DNA from: JADLCX01 sp964630785
Lineage (GTDB): Bacteria > Planctomycetota > Phycisphaerae > Phycisphaerales > UBA1924
DNA: 64,000 bases
Assembly: GCA_964630785.1 (NCBI GenBank)
Contig: CAZVZG010000005.1
Coordinates: 62,001 to 126,000 of the forward strand
Reading direction: 5' to 3'
The notes beneath the pieces were generated by a model that did no database searches, was not told where the DNA came from, and saw only the letters and a program-made list of their open reading frames with translations. A program made the translations under genes and the position numbers. Shown one piece after another: positions 42,865-51,717 of this stretch; the first letter of the stretch is position 1, and every line of letters starts with the position of its first letter.

Positions 42865-44205
42865 TCACGCGCCGCCGGTCGCCCTGAAGATCATCGAGGT
42901 CTGCGAGCCGTAAAGCGGGTAGTCGATCTCGCAGCGGAACGCCCGGAACCGCGCGGCGTCGTAATCGAGGCGCGTCATCACGTCGCGGATCAGGTCCTGG
43001 TAGCGGGGAACGCCGCCGGAGCGGACGCCGGAGAGCCCCTTCCCAAGCGGCACGATCGATTCGAGCAGGTCGAGGCGGTCGAGTTCGCGCCGTGCATCGA
43101 AGACGTCGGCCACGCCCTCGAACGCCGTGTCGTGCACGCGCAGCACGGGCTCCTGGCCAGCGAAGAGCGCCTCGTGGGCGATGATGTCGAACTGGAGCGA
43201 CTTGGCCGGCACGACGGCTTCGGCGAAGAAGTACGCCCCGCGCGCCTCGCTCCAGGCGTCCGTGGCTCCGGCGGGACGCACGGGGCGTTTGAGCTCCGAC
43301 CGGTTCACCTCGACAAACATCATGTCCACGGCCGACCCCGCGCCGAAACCGTCGCCGCCGAGCGTGTAGAAGAGCGAATCCTTCACGCGATGGACGTGCA
43401 CCTCGGGGGTCGGGCGGCTGCAGAAGTCAGGCACGAGCGGCGGTGCGGTGTCTTCGATGGTCTGGCCTGCGAGTGTTTGCGGCCGGCGTGCGCTCGGCTC
43501 GGCGGACATGCGCCGGGAGGCGATCTTGACCACCACGCCGGGACGGACGCGGTGCAACCCGGTGAGCCCGTGGATCCAGACCACGTCCATGAGCGCGGGG
43601 TCGTCGCTGGGTGCGAGCAGGCAAGTCGCCAGGACGACGTCGGCCTGCACACCCTTGAGCTGGCTGAGCGCCTTGAACGCGGCCTGCTTGCGCCGGAGCT
43701 CGAACTCGGCCCGGGCGTCGGGGATCCATGCGCTGAGGATCGAGTCGAGCAGGCTGCGATCGCCGACGTGGACGTCGATCAGGCGCTCGAAATCGTCGAT
43801 GGCCGCGCGGGTGGCGGTCGCGACCGCGGGCGGCGCGCCGCGCCGTTCGGCCGCCTTCACGAGCGACCGGAGCGGCTCGGGTCCGGGCATGAAGTACAAC
43901 GCGGCCACCGCGTCTTGCTGACGCAGGGCCTTGAGCACGCGGCTGGCTAGAACCTTGTCGAGCCCCAGCGCGTGGGCGAGTGCCACCGGACCGGAGCCGC
44001 CGACGGCGACGGACCCGACCAACGCCTCCATATTGTGGCGCAAGGCGGAGGCGACGGCGAGGATCTCGGCTTCGAGTTGCGGGCCGCGGGCGGAGATGCC
44101 ACCCGCCGGTGAATGAGCCGTAACCATTTCTGCTTCAGGCACTTGAATCGGATTGGACAGGGCTGATCGCATGGAACTCGAGGACTCCCGAGACGGCTGG
44201 GTCAT
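42865..44205 (-). CDS. Hypothetical protein with winged-helix-like segment
   Basis: 446 residues from the ATG at 44205; ATGs at 44172 and 44127 are alternatives, and no ribosome-binding site decides between them. No signal peptide is present. Residues about 75-115 (PVALAHALGLDKVLASRVLKAL) look like a helix-turn-helix, which would suggest a regulator. The C-terminal part is beta-rich, with VVWIHGLTGLHRVRPGVVVK, and I do not recognise the family. The gene is divergent from the dockerin-tagged protein gene, with 151 bp between starts that include a 15-bp palindrome lying inside a promoter, so it could regulate that neighbour. Function is inferred only from layout. Confidence 0.6.
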   Translation of the reverse strand: MTQPSRESSSSMRSALSNPIQVPEAEMVTAHSPAGGISARGPQLEAEILAVASALRHNMEALVGSVAVGGSGPVALAHALGLDKVLASRVLKALRQQDAVAALYFMPGPEPLRSLVKAAERRGAPPAVATATRAAIDDFERLIDVHVGDRSLLDSILSAWIPDARAEFELRRKQAAFKALSQLKGVQADVVLATCLLAPSDDPALMDVVWIHGLTGLHRVRPGVVVKIASRRMSAEPSARRPQTLAGQTIEDTAPPLVPDFCSRPTPEVHVHRVKDSLFYTLGGDGFGAGSAVDMMFVEVNRSELKRPVRPAGATDAWSEARGAYFFAEAVVPAKSLQFDIIAHEALFAGQEPVLRVHDTAFEGVADVFDARRELDRLDLLESIVPLGKGLSGVRSGGVPRYQDLIRDVMTRLDYDAARFRAFRCEIDYPLYGSQTSMIFRATGGA

Positions 44206-44267
44206 CGACTCAATCGGGGGGAGAGTACCACGGATCGTATGCCTGAACGAGTTTTTTTGTGATATTC

Positions 44268-44297
44268 TTGGAAGTTTCCGGGAAACTGTGGTACATT
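44268..44297 (+). promoter_or_regulatory. Promoter with an internal palindromic operator
   Basis: TTGGAA (44268-44273) and TACATT (44292-44297) are 18 bp apart and fit sigma-70 -35 and -10 boxes for the plus-strand gene starting at 44357. Between them lies a perfect palindrome AGTTTCC-G-GGAAACT (44273-44287), well placed for a repressor. The surrounding DNA is much more AT-rich than the rest of the window (TTTTTTT at 44252-44258). Confidence 0.55.
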
Positions 44298-44356
44298 CTG
44301 ACCGTCGATCCGATCCACCCCCGATTTCCCATTCCCACCACCGCAGGAGCGCTCCC

Positions 44357-45127
44357 GTGAAGCACCAGCACAACCCCAAACTCCTCCCGTTCTCCCGGAT
44401 CGCCGTCGCGGCCGCGACGGCGATCGCTTCGGCGGGTGCGGCGCACGCCGACACCATCTTCCAGACCGCCGACCCCGAGGGCGGATTCTTCGGGTACATC
44501 GGCTTCGACGTGTTTGTCGACCAATCGGTCGCCGCGAGGTTCATTCCCGCGGTCGAGTACACGTTCGACGATGTCGGCATCTGGTTCATGAGCAACGACT
44601 TTGACGGCACGACGCCTCAGACGGTGACGATCACCCTGCGGACCGACGTCAACCCCGGCGGCGACTTCGATTCCGTCCCGAGCGACACGATCCTTGAGTC
44701 GTGGACGATGAACCTGCCGGTGGTGGGGTGGAACCCGCAACTGATCTCGTTCACCTCGACCGTTCACCCGACGCTCGCGGCCGGGCAGAAATACTGGTTC
44801 GTCGCCGAGTCGAACCTCGAGCCGTTCATCAACCCGGTGTGGGTCTGGTCGTCGCAGGGCAACGAGTTCACCGCGACCACCGATGGGCCCGGCACGCCGT
44901 GGGAGGGCGGCTCGGGCGCGGCGATCGGCATCCGTGTGAACGGCACGCCGACCCAGCCGTGGTGCCCCGCCGATTTCAACCACTCGGGCGGCGCGACCGT
45001 GCAGGACATCTTCGACTTCCTCGCGGCCTACTTCGGCACCGCGCCCGCGGCGGACGTGAACAACTCGGGCGACATCACAGTGCAGGACATCTTCGACTTC
45101 CTGGCCGCGTACTTCACCGGATGCTGA
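44357..45127 (+). CDS. Small exported protein with double dockerin-like tag
   Basis: 256 residues from a GTG start at 44357, chosen because AGGAG (44345-44349) lies 7 bp upstream and a signal peptide follows at once (VAAATAIASAGAAHA, cleavage near residue 30). The body (about 31-200) is one beta-rich domain with TVTITLRTDVNPGGDF and YWFVAES, resembling the modules near the C-terminus of the giant protein at 18551-27328. Two dockerin-like half-repeats end the protein: CPADFNHSGGATVQDIFDF (from residue 203) and DVNNSGDITVQDIFDF (from about 232), closing with TGC. A T-tailed terminator follows. It is presumably secreted and sorted through the tag. Confidence 0.85.
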   Translation: MKHQHNPKLLPFSRIAVAAATAIASAGAAHADTIFQTADPEGGFFGYIGFDVFVDQSVAARFIPAVEYTFDDVGIWFMSNDFDGTTPQTVTITLRTDVNPGGDFDSVPSDTILESWTMNLPVVGWNPQLISFTSTVHPTLAAGQKYWFVAESNLEPFINPVWVWSSQGNEFTATTDGPGTPWEGGSGAAIGIRVNGTPTQPWCPADFNHSGGATVQDIFDFLAAYFGTAPAADVNNSGDITVQDIFDFLAAYFTGC

Positions 45128-45170
45128 ACCCGCCGATCGACCGTTGACCTCCTCGTTCCTCTGCAAAGGA

Positions 45171-45214
45171 GCGGCCCCCGGAAGCGTGTCTCCACCGGGG
45201 GCCGCTTCATTTTT
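45171..45214 (+). terminator. Intrinsic terminator of the dockerin-tagged gene
   Basis: An 11-bp perfect stem, GCGGCCCCCGG (45171-45181) against CCGGGGGCCGC (45195-45205), is followed by TTCATTTTT. It lies 43 bp after the stop codon. Confidence 0.88.
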
Positions 45215-45258
45215 GATGCCGCGCCCGATCGGGCCCGTGTTTTCGGTATACTCGGCGG

Positions 45259-48200
45259 ATGCCGATTCGCTGGGCATCCAGGACGTGGTTGGGATGCATC
45301 GCGACGGCCGGTGTTGGAATGGGTCTCGGGCCGCCGGCGGCGCCGCCGGCGCTCGACCCGACAACACCCGCAGTGGTTCCCGCGACCACCAACACGGCAC
45401 GCAGCAGCGACGACGCGATTCGCTACGACCGAGACGTCCGACCGCTGCTGTCGGACCGATGCTTCAAGTGCCACGGCCCGGACGCGGCGGCTCGCAAGGC
45501 CGACCTTCGACTGGACCGGTTCGAGTCGGTGACAGCCGATGCGGGCGGGTACCAGGTGATCGTGCCGGGCGACCCGGACGCGAGCGAGCTGTGGGCCCGG
45601 ATCACCAGCGAAGATGCGCTGGACAGAATGCCGCCGCCGGGGAGCAATAGGAAGCCGCTCTCACCGGACGAGCAGGGCTTGTTGCGTCGGTGGATCGCCG
45701 AGGGGGCGCGGTATGAGCCGCACTGGTCGTTCGTTCCCCCTTTGCGCCCGGCGGTTCCGAAAGTCGCCGATGCTGCCTGGTGCCGCAACGACATCGACCG
45801 GTTTGTGCTCGCAAAGCTTGAACGCGAGGGCGTGCGGCCATCGCCGGAAGCGAGCCGCGAGACGCTCGTGCGACGGGTGTTCCTGGACCTGACCGGCCTG
45901 CCGCCCACGCCGGAGGAATCCGCGGCGTTCGTCGGCCACACCGGCACGGACGCGTACGAGCGGCTGGTTGATCGGCTGCTGAGCGAAGAGCCGTACCGCT
46001 CGCGCACGGCCGAGCGCCTCACCACACCGTGGCTGGACGCGGCGCGGTACGCCGACACCTGCGGCATCCATACCGACAACGGGCGGCAGATGTGGGCGTG
46101 GCGAGATTGGGTGCTCGCGGCCTTCCGCGACAACATGCCCTACGACCGGTTCATCACCGAACAGGTCGCGGGCGATCTGTTGCCCGGCGCGACCGTATCG
46201 CAGAAGATCGCCAGCGGTTTCAACCGCAACCACGTGACGACGGACGAGGGCGGGGCGATCGCCGACGAGTATCTGGTCGAGTACGCCGTGGATCGCGCGA
46301 ATACCACGGCGACGGTGTTCCTCGGACTGACCATGGGGTGCGCCCGCTGCCACGACCACAAGTTCGACCCGATCTCGCACGAGGAGTACTACGGCTTCTA
46401 CGCGTACTTCAACTCGATCGATGAGCCCGGGCTGTACACGCAGACGCCCGACTCGAAGCGGGCGTACGAGCCGTTCATCGAAGTGCCCACACCGGAACAG
46501 CGAGCCAGCCTGACTGCGCTGGGCGCGGAGCTCGACGCTCTCAAGGCCGAACAGGCCGCCTCAAACCCCGAAGAAGATCGCGAGCACGCGGCGTTTCTGG
46601 CCGGGTTCCCCCAAGAAGCTGGCGTCGCGTGGCTAAAAACTGAAGTGGTTGGGGCGAAATCCTCGGGCGGGACCGTGCTGACGGCGCAGGCCGACGGGTC
46701 GGTGCTCGCGAGCGGCGCCAACCCTGCAACGGACGTGCAAGAGTTCACGCTTCGGCTGAGCGCCTCGCCGGGGACGGCTCCGCGCCTGCTGCTGCTCGAA
46801 GCGCTGGAGGACTCATCGCTGCCCCACGGGCGCGTGGGAAGGGCCGAAAATGGGAACGCGGTGCTGACCGGCGTGGAGGTCGAGACCTATCTGGATGGTC
46901 ATGCGGAGGAAGCCCGCCGGCGCGACGTCCAGTGGCTGTGGGCGGACGTTTCACAGACCGACGGCGATTACCATTTCACCAACCTGCTGCTGAACAACAA
47001 GGGGAGCGAGCGCGGGTGGGCGGTGAACGCGCACAACCAACCCGGGCCGCGCCACCTGCTCGTGCTGTTGAAGGAGCCCATCACGCCGGATGCGGAAGGC
47101 GAGCGACCGCTGGTGCGCGTGCGGCTCAGGTACGAGTCGAACTACGCCCAGCACACGTTCGGGCGCGTGCGGCTCACGCTGGGCACGCTGGGCGATGCCT
47201 CGCGACTGCCTCTGGAACCGAGCCACGCGTGGCTTGTCGGACCCTTCCCGACCAACGGAGCGCCCGACCTGTACGAAGCCAAGTTCGGCCCGGAGAGCGT
47301 CTCGAAGATCGACTTCGCTCAGAACTTCGGATCGGGAAACCAGTTCTGGCGATACGACGCCGCGTTGCGGGACGGCGCGGCCGTGCCGCTGGCGGCGGGC
47401 ACGAACACGACGTACATCGGCCGGTTGATCGTGTCGCCGACAGATCGAACGCTGCCCGTTTCGATCGGGAGCGACGACGGGTTTGAGCTGTACGTCAACG
47501 GGCAGCGCGTCGCGGGTAGACAGATCGACCGGAGCGTAGCGCCGGACCAGGACCGCGCCGAGTTGCCGCTCAAGGCCGGGCCGAACGTGGTCGTGCTGAA
47601 GGTCGTCAACACGGGTGGCGATTCGGGTTACTACTTTCGTGCCGAACCGGGCACCGATGCCTATCCGCACAACCTGGTGGCGGGGCTGCTCCCGGCGGCG
47701 GGCCGGAGCCTCGAACAGGCCGAGCAGATCAAGCAAGCCTGGCGGGCAAGCCGATCGCCGGCGTATCGGGCGCGGCAGGCCCGCGTCGAGACGATCGAGG
47801 GCCAGATCGCCGACCTGCGGACGACGGTTCCCAAGACGATGGTGATGAAGGAACTGGACACGCCGCGCCCGACGTACGTGCTGACCCGCGGGCAGTACGA
47901 CGCGCCGGACAAATCGCGCCCCGTGAAACGCGGCGTGCCCGCGGCACTCGGGCGCCTTCCCGAGGGTGCCCCGGACAATCGCCTGGGCTTGGCGCAATGG
48001 CTCACCTCCCGCGACAACCCGCTGGTGGCTCGGGTCTCCGTCAACCACGCTTGGGAGATGCTCTTCGGCAACGGCTTTGTGCGCACGAGCGAGGATTTCG
48101 GGCTTCAGGGCGAGTGGCCGACACACCCCGAGCTCCTCGACTACCTGGCAACGGACTTCCGCGATTCGGGCTGGGACGTGCGCCGGCTGATCCGGACGAT

Positions 48201-48924
48201 CGTGACCAGCGCGACGTACCGGCAGGCCTCGGCCCCGCGTGCGGAGATGGTCGAGCGCGACCCGGAGGACCGGCTGCTGTGGCGGTACCCGCCGCGCCGG
48301 ATGACCGCCGAACAGGTGCGCGACGAAGCGATGTACGTCTCGGGCCTGCTTGTGGAGAAGTTCGGCGGCCCGTCGGTAAAGCCATACCAGCCCCCGGGGT
48401 TGTGGCGCGAGGGCGCGCTGCCGGCATCGAATACTCGCGAGTACGAGCAGGGCAAGGGCGACGACTTGCATCGCCGAACGATGTACACCTATTGGAAGCG
48501 TGCGGTGCCGCCGCCGGCGTTGCAGGTGTTCGACGCCCCGACGCGCGAGTACTGCGTGGTGAAGCGCCCGGTGACGGGCACACCGCTGCAATCACTGGTG
48601 TTGTGGAACGACCCGCAGTTTGTGGAGGCCGCGCGGGTTCTTGCCGAGCGCACGATCGGCGAGCCCGGCGACGACCGGTCGCGCCTCGCGGTGCTGTTCC
48701 GGCGGTGCACCGGTCACGCGCCGTCCGATCAGGACATCGCCGCCATGACGCGGATGCTCGCCGAGATGCGATCGCGTTACTCGGGCGCGCCCAAAGATGC
48801 GGCCGCGCTCGTGGCCGTCGGCGAATCACCCGCGCCCGAGGGCGTGGACAAACCGGAACTGGCGGCCTGGACGATGATCGCCAGCGCGGTGTTCAGCCTG
48901 TATGACACCACCACGCAGAAATAG
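45259..48924 (+). CDS. PSD1 and planctomycete cytochrome c domain protein (DUF1549/DUF1553)
   Basis: 1221 residues. Near the N-terminus, a planctomycete cytochrome c-type domain shows RYDRDVRPLLSDRCFKCHG (haem motif Cys68-x-x-Cys71-His72). A DUF1549 domain follows (about 175-390: NDIDRFVLAKLEREG, FLDLTGLPPTPEE, GCARCHDHKFDPIS). A DUF1553 domain is at the C-terminus (about 935-1200: NRLGLAQWLTSRDNPLVARV, RRMTAEQVRDEAMY). Between them is a long insert with PA14-like beta sequence (DDGFELYVNGQRVAG). The family occurs almost only in planctomycetes and relatives, usually next to a DUF1501 gene as here, 18 bp downstream. It is thought to be periplasmic and linked to carbohydrate oxidation, but the reaction is not established. 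Confidence 0.9.
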   Translation: MPIRWASRTWLGCIATAGVGMGLGPPAAPPALDPTTPAVVPATTNTARSSDDAIRYDRDVRPLLSDRCFKCHGPDAAARKADLRLDRFESVTADAGGYQVIVPGDPDASELWARITSEDALDRMPPPGSNRKPLSPDEQGLLRRWIAEGARYEPHWSFVPPLRPAVPKVADAAWCRNDIDRFVLAKLEREGVRPSPEASRETLVRRVFLDLTGLPPTPEESAAFVGHTGTDAYERLVDRLLSEEPYRSRTAERLTTPWLDAARYADTCGIHTDNGRQMWAWRDWVLAAFRDNMPYDRFITEQVAGDLLPGATVSQKIASGFNRNHVTTDEGGAIADEYLVEYAVDRANTTATVFLGLTMGCARCHDHKFDPISHEEYYGFYAYFNSIDEPGLYTQTPDSKRAYEPFIEVPTPEQRASLTALGAELDALKAEQAASNPEEDREHAAFLAGFPQEAGVAWLKTEVVGAKSSGGTVLTAQADGSVLASGANPATDVQEFTLRLSASPGTAPRLLLLEALEDSSLPHGRVGRAENGNAVLTGVEVETYLDGHAEEARRRDVQWLWADVSQTDGDYHFTNLLLNNKGSERGWAVNAHNQPGPRHLLVLLKEPITPDAEGERPLVRVRLRYESNYAQHTFGRVRLTLGTLGDASRLPLEPSHAWLVGPFPTNGAPDLYEAKFGPESVSKIDFAQNFGSGNQFWRYDAALRDGAAVPLAAGTNTTYIGRLIVSPTDRTLPVSIGSDDGFELYVNGQRVAGRQIDRSVAPDQDRAELPLKAGPNVVVLKVVNTGGDSGYYFRAEPGTDAYPHNLVAGLLPAAGRSLEQAEQIKQAWRASRSPAYRARQARVETIEGQIADLRTTVPKTMVMKELDTPRPTYVLTRGQYDAPDKSRPVKRGVPAALGRLPEGAPDNRLGLAQWLTSRDNPLVARVSVNHAWEMLFGNGFVRTSEDFGLQGEWPTHPELLDYLATDFRDSGWDVRRLIRTIVTSATYRQASAPRAEMVERDPEDRLLWRYPPRRMTAEQVRDEAMYVSGLLVEKFGGPSVKPYQPPGLWREGALPASNTREYEQGKGDDLHRRTMYTYWKRAVPPPALQVFDAPTREYCVVKRPVTGTPLQSLVLWNDPQFVEAARVLAERTIGEPGDDRSRLAVLFRRCTGHAPSDQDIAAMTRMLAEMRSRYSGAPKDAAALVAVGESPAPEGVDKPELAAWTMIASAVFSLYDTTTQK

Positions 48925-48942
48925 CCCCCCGGAAGGCCGCAC

Positions 48943-50436
48943 ATGGACCCGCTCGAACGTTACTACCTGGACCTGACGCGGCGCCGATTCTTCGGCGCGG
49001 CCGGACGCACGCTCAGCGCCGGGCTCGGTTCGCTTGCGTTCGCGTCGCTCTTGGCCGGATCGCGGGGTGCGTGGGCTCAGCCCGATGGCCCCCCCGCTCC
49101 GGGCAACGCCCTCCCCCCCCTCCCCCCCCCACTCCCGCCCAAGACCGCCAAGGCCAAGCGGGTGATCTACATGCACATGGAGGGCGCGCCGAGCCAGCTC
49201 GACCTGTTCGATTACAAGCCTCAGTTGCACGCGAGGTTCAATCAAGACCTGCCCGACTCGGTCCGTCAGGGCCAGCGGTTCACGGGCATGACCAGCGGCC
49301 AGGCCCGCTTTCCCGTGGCGCCGTCGATCTTCAAGTTCGAGAAGTACGCGAATCGCCAGGATGGCGTGTACATCAGTGAACTGATGCCGCAAACGGGCGC
49401 GATCGCGGGCGACCTGTGCTTCATCCACTCGATGCACACCGACGCGATCAACCACGAGCCGGGGATCACGTTCTTCCAGACCGGCAACCAGCAACCCGGG
49501 CGGCCGTCCTTCGGCTCGTGGATGAGCTATGGCCTGGGGAGTATGAACGAGAATCTCCCGGCGTTCGTGGTGCTCATCAGCCAGGGCTTCGGCAACATGC
49601 AGGCGCTCTCGGCGCGGTTCTGGGGGAGCGGATTCCTTCCCAGCGAGCACCAGGGGTGCCGGTTGCGATCGGGGGCCGACCCAGTGCTGTTCCTGAGCGA
49701 TCCGGCGGGCGTCACTCGCGACGATCGTCGGAAGATGCTCGATCTGATCGAGCGGATCGACGCGCCCGACGCGGCCGCGGCAATCGACCCGGACGTGCGG
49801 GCCCGCATCGCCCAGCACGAGCTCGCTTTCCGCATGCAGATGTCCGTGCCGGAGCTCATGGACCTCTCGGGGGAATCGCCGGAAACGCTGGCGATGTACG
49901 GCCCCGATGTGAACAAGCCCGGCTCGTTCGCCGCCAACTGCCTGCTGGCCCGCCGGCTTTCGGAGCGGGGCGTGCGGTTTGTGCAGTTGTACATGCGCGG
50001 TTGGGACGCCCACAACAACCTGCCCCGGGAGATCCGTCTGCAATCCGCGGCCGTGGACCAGGCCCAGGCCGCGCTCATCACGGACCTCAAGCAGCGCGGC
50101 CTGCTCGACGAGACGCTGGTGCTCTGGGCCGGCGAGTTCGGGCGAACGGTGTACAGCCAGGGCACGTTGTCGGACACCAACTACGGACGCGACCACCACC
50201 CGCGGTGCTTCACCGTGTGGCTCGCCGGAGGTGGCATCAAGCCGGGCATCACGTACGGGCGCACCGACGATTACTCGTACAACATCGTCGAGAACCCGAT
50301 GGACGTGCACGACCTACACGCGACGATGCTGCACCTGCTGGGCATCGACCACAAGAAGCTGATCTACCGCCACCAGGGTCGCGACTTCAGGCTCACGGAC
50401 GTGTTCGGGAACGTGGTGCCGGGTATTCTGGCGTGA
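48943..50436 (+). CDS. DUF1501 domain protein (sulfatase-like fold), Tat-exported
   Basis: 497 residues. The N-terminus LTRRRFFGAAGRTLSAGLGS is a twin-arginine signal ending near AWA. Family motifs include IYMHMEGAPSQLDLFDYKP, GFLPSEHQG, FVQLYMRGWDAHNNL and LVLWAGEFGRT, followed by GRDHHPRCFTVWLAGGGIK, as in the DUF1501 family with an alkaline-phosphatase/sulfatase-like fold. GGAAGG 6 bp before the ATG is a good ribosome-binding site. The 18-bp gap to the PSD1 gene shows an operon. The proline-rich stretch after the signal is encoded by a C-rich tract (49108-49140). Its role is tied to the PSD1 partner and is not experimentally defined. Confidence 0.92.
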   Translation: MDPLERYYLDLTRRRFFGAAGRTLSAGLGSLAFASLLAGSRGAWAQPDGPPAPGNALPPLPPPLPPKTAKAKRVIYMHMEGAPSQLDLFDYKPQLHARFNQDLPDSVRQGQRFTGMTSGQARFPVAPSIFKFEKYANRQDGVYISELMPQTGAIAGDLCFIHSMHTDAINHEPGITFFQTGNQQPGRPSFGSWMSYGLGSMNENLPAFVVLISQGFGNMQALSARFWGSGFLPSEHQGCRLRSGADPVLFLSDPAGVTRDDRRKMLDLIERIDAPDAAAAIDPDVRARIAQHELAFRMQMSVPELMDLSGESPETLAMYGPDVNKPGSFAANCLLARRLSERGVRFVQLYMRGWDAHNNLPREIRLQSAAVDQAQAALITDLKQRGLLDETLVLWAGEFGRTVYSQGTLSDTNYGRDHHPRCFTVWLAGGGIKPGITYGRTDDYSYNIVENPMDVHDLHATMLHLLGIDHKKLIYRHQGRDFRLTDVFGNVVPGILA

Positions 50437-50472
50437 GCCGCCGATGCGATCCTTACGCGGCCGTGTTTCGCG

Positions 50473-51540
50473 TCACACGCGACGAAGTTTCGTCACGCGC
50501 CCGACCTCGACCCACTCGACGACGAAGATGTTGCCGTCCTTGTCGAAGCACGCGCTGTGGGGAGCGATGAACTTGCCGGAGATGAACCGATCCCGCGGCT
50601 GGTCGCGGAGCTTGTAATCCCCGCCGTCGCCGAGGTGCACGACCAGCTCGTTGCTCCGGTCGAGGATGGTCACGCGGGCCTCCAGGTCCGGGACCATCAG
50701 GAGCCCGTCGCGCTGGTCGAAGTGGCACGGCGAACGGAGCTCCCGTGTGACAAACCCCGCGTGGCGGCCGTCGAGCGTGAATGTCTGCAGGCGGCGGTTG
50801 GCGCGATCGGCGACGAGAACGAGGGGCTCGGGGCCGCGGATGTCGATGGTGATGCCGTGCGGGCAGGAGACCTGGCCGCGTTCGGCTCCGGGGCCGCCGA
50901 AGGTGCCGAGGTACTCGGCGTGCGCCGAATAGCGATGGACCCAGCTCTTTCCGTAACCATCGGCGATGTAGACGTGCCCGGCGCACCGCCGCCAAAGCTC
51001 GCTCCCTCCCTCCCCGTCCTTCGGCGCCGGCGGGACGACCGCGACGTTGGTCGGCTTGTATTCGGCGTGGTTGTTGTACACCCCCGAGTCCGCTGGCCAG
51101 GGAAACTCCAGCACGAGCTCGCCGGCGAGGGTGGTCTTCTTGACGACGCCGCGCCGGAAGTCGGAGTGGTAGAGGAACTCGCGATTGGCCTCGCGGGCGA
51201 GGGTCAGTCCGTGGGCGCCGCCGCGGTACTCGGCACCCCATGATCGGACGAACTTGCCGTCGGGATCGAACACGCACAGCGCGTCCGGGCAGGAACTTGT
51301 GGCGTGCACGGTGTGGGCGATGTACGCCAGCCCGTCTTGATCGATGCAGACGCCGTGGGTGTTGCCGAAAACGATGTTCGCGGGCGGGCGGGCCCAATCG
51401 TGGATGCACTCGTAGGTGTGCTCGCCGGAGCCGACGATCACCGGTCCGAGGCCCGACTTGTCCGAAGCGTGCACACGGGCGGCGGAGGCCGATGCCGCCG
51501 TCAACGCGGCCGCGGCGCGGACGAACGACCGACGGGTCAT
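50473..51540 (-). CDS. Tat-exported NHL-repeat protein (peptidylglycine lyase-like)
   Basis: 355 residues. The ATG at 51540 opens a twin-arginine signal (MTRRSFVRAAAALTAASASA). The mature part is a beta-propeller of NHL repeats, such as THGVCIDQDGLAYIAHT, CPHGITIDIRGPEPLVLVAD, and HSACFDKDGNIFVVEW. It resembles the 'peptidylglycine alpha-amidating lyase-like' six-bladed propellers of planctomycetes. The enzyme activity is uncertain; the fold also serves binding roles. It converges with the DUF1501 gene with a gap of only 36 bp, and both are Tat substrates, so the products probably meet in the periplasm. Confidence 0.82.
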   Translation of the reverse strand: MTRRSFVRAAAALTAASASAARVHASDKSGLGPVIVGSGEHTYECIHDWARPPANIVFGNTHGVCIDQDGLAYIAHTVHATSSCPDALCVFDPDGKFVRSWGAEYRGGAHGLTLAREANREFLYHSDFRRGVVKKTTLAGELVLEFPWPADSGVYNNHAEYKPTNVAVVPPAPKDGEGGSELWRRCAGHVYIADGYGKSWVHRYSAHAEYLGTFGGPGAERGQVSCPHGITIDIRGPEPLVLVADRANRRLQTFTLDGRHAGFVTRELRSPCHFDQRDGLLMVPDLEARVTILDRSNELVVHLGDGGDYKLRDQPRDRFISGKFIAPHSACFDKDGNIFVVEWVEVGRVTKLRRV

Positions 51541-51717
51541 GGGGTGACTGGTGAGCACTCGCGGGCTCCCTCGGGGGGCTCGTGCCGGACGGACGCGCTC
51601 GAGTGTACCACGGCCCGAACGATCCACGCGCTGCGGCGGGCTTGCGGAACCGGAGACGGGGGATTATCTTCCGGGCCGTTGCCCTGGGGGAGGCGGGTGT
51701 CGTCGATCGGAGACCTC

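Noticed and set aside
44206..44610. N-terminal extension of the 42865 protein to 44610
   Set aside because: It would be antisense to the divergent signal-peptide gene and would cross its promoter and operator.
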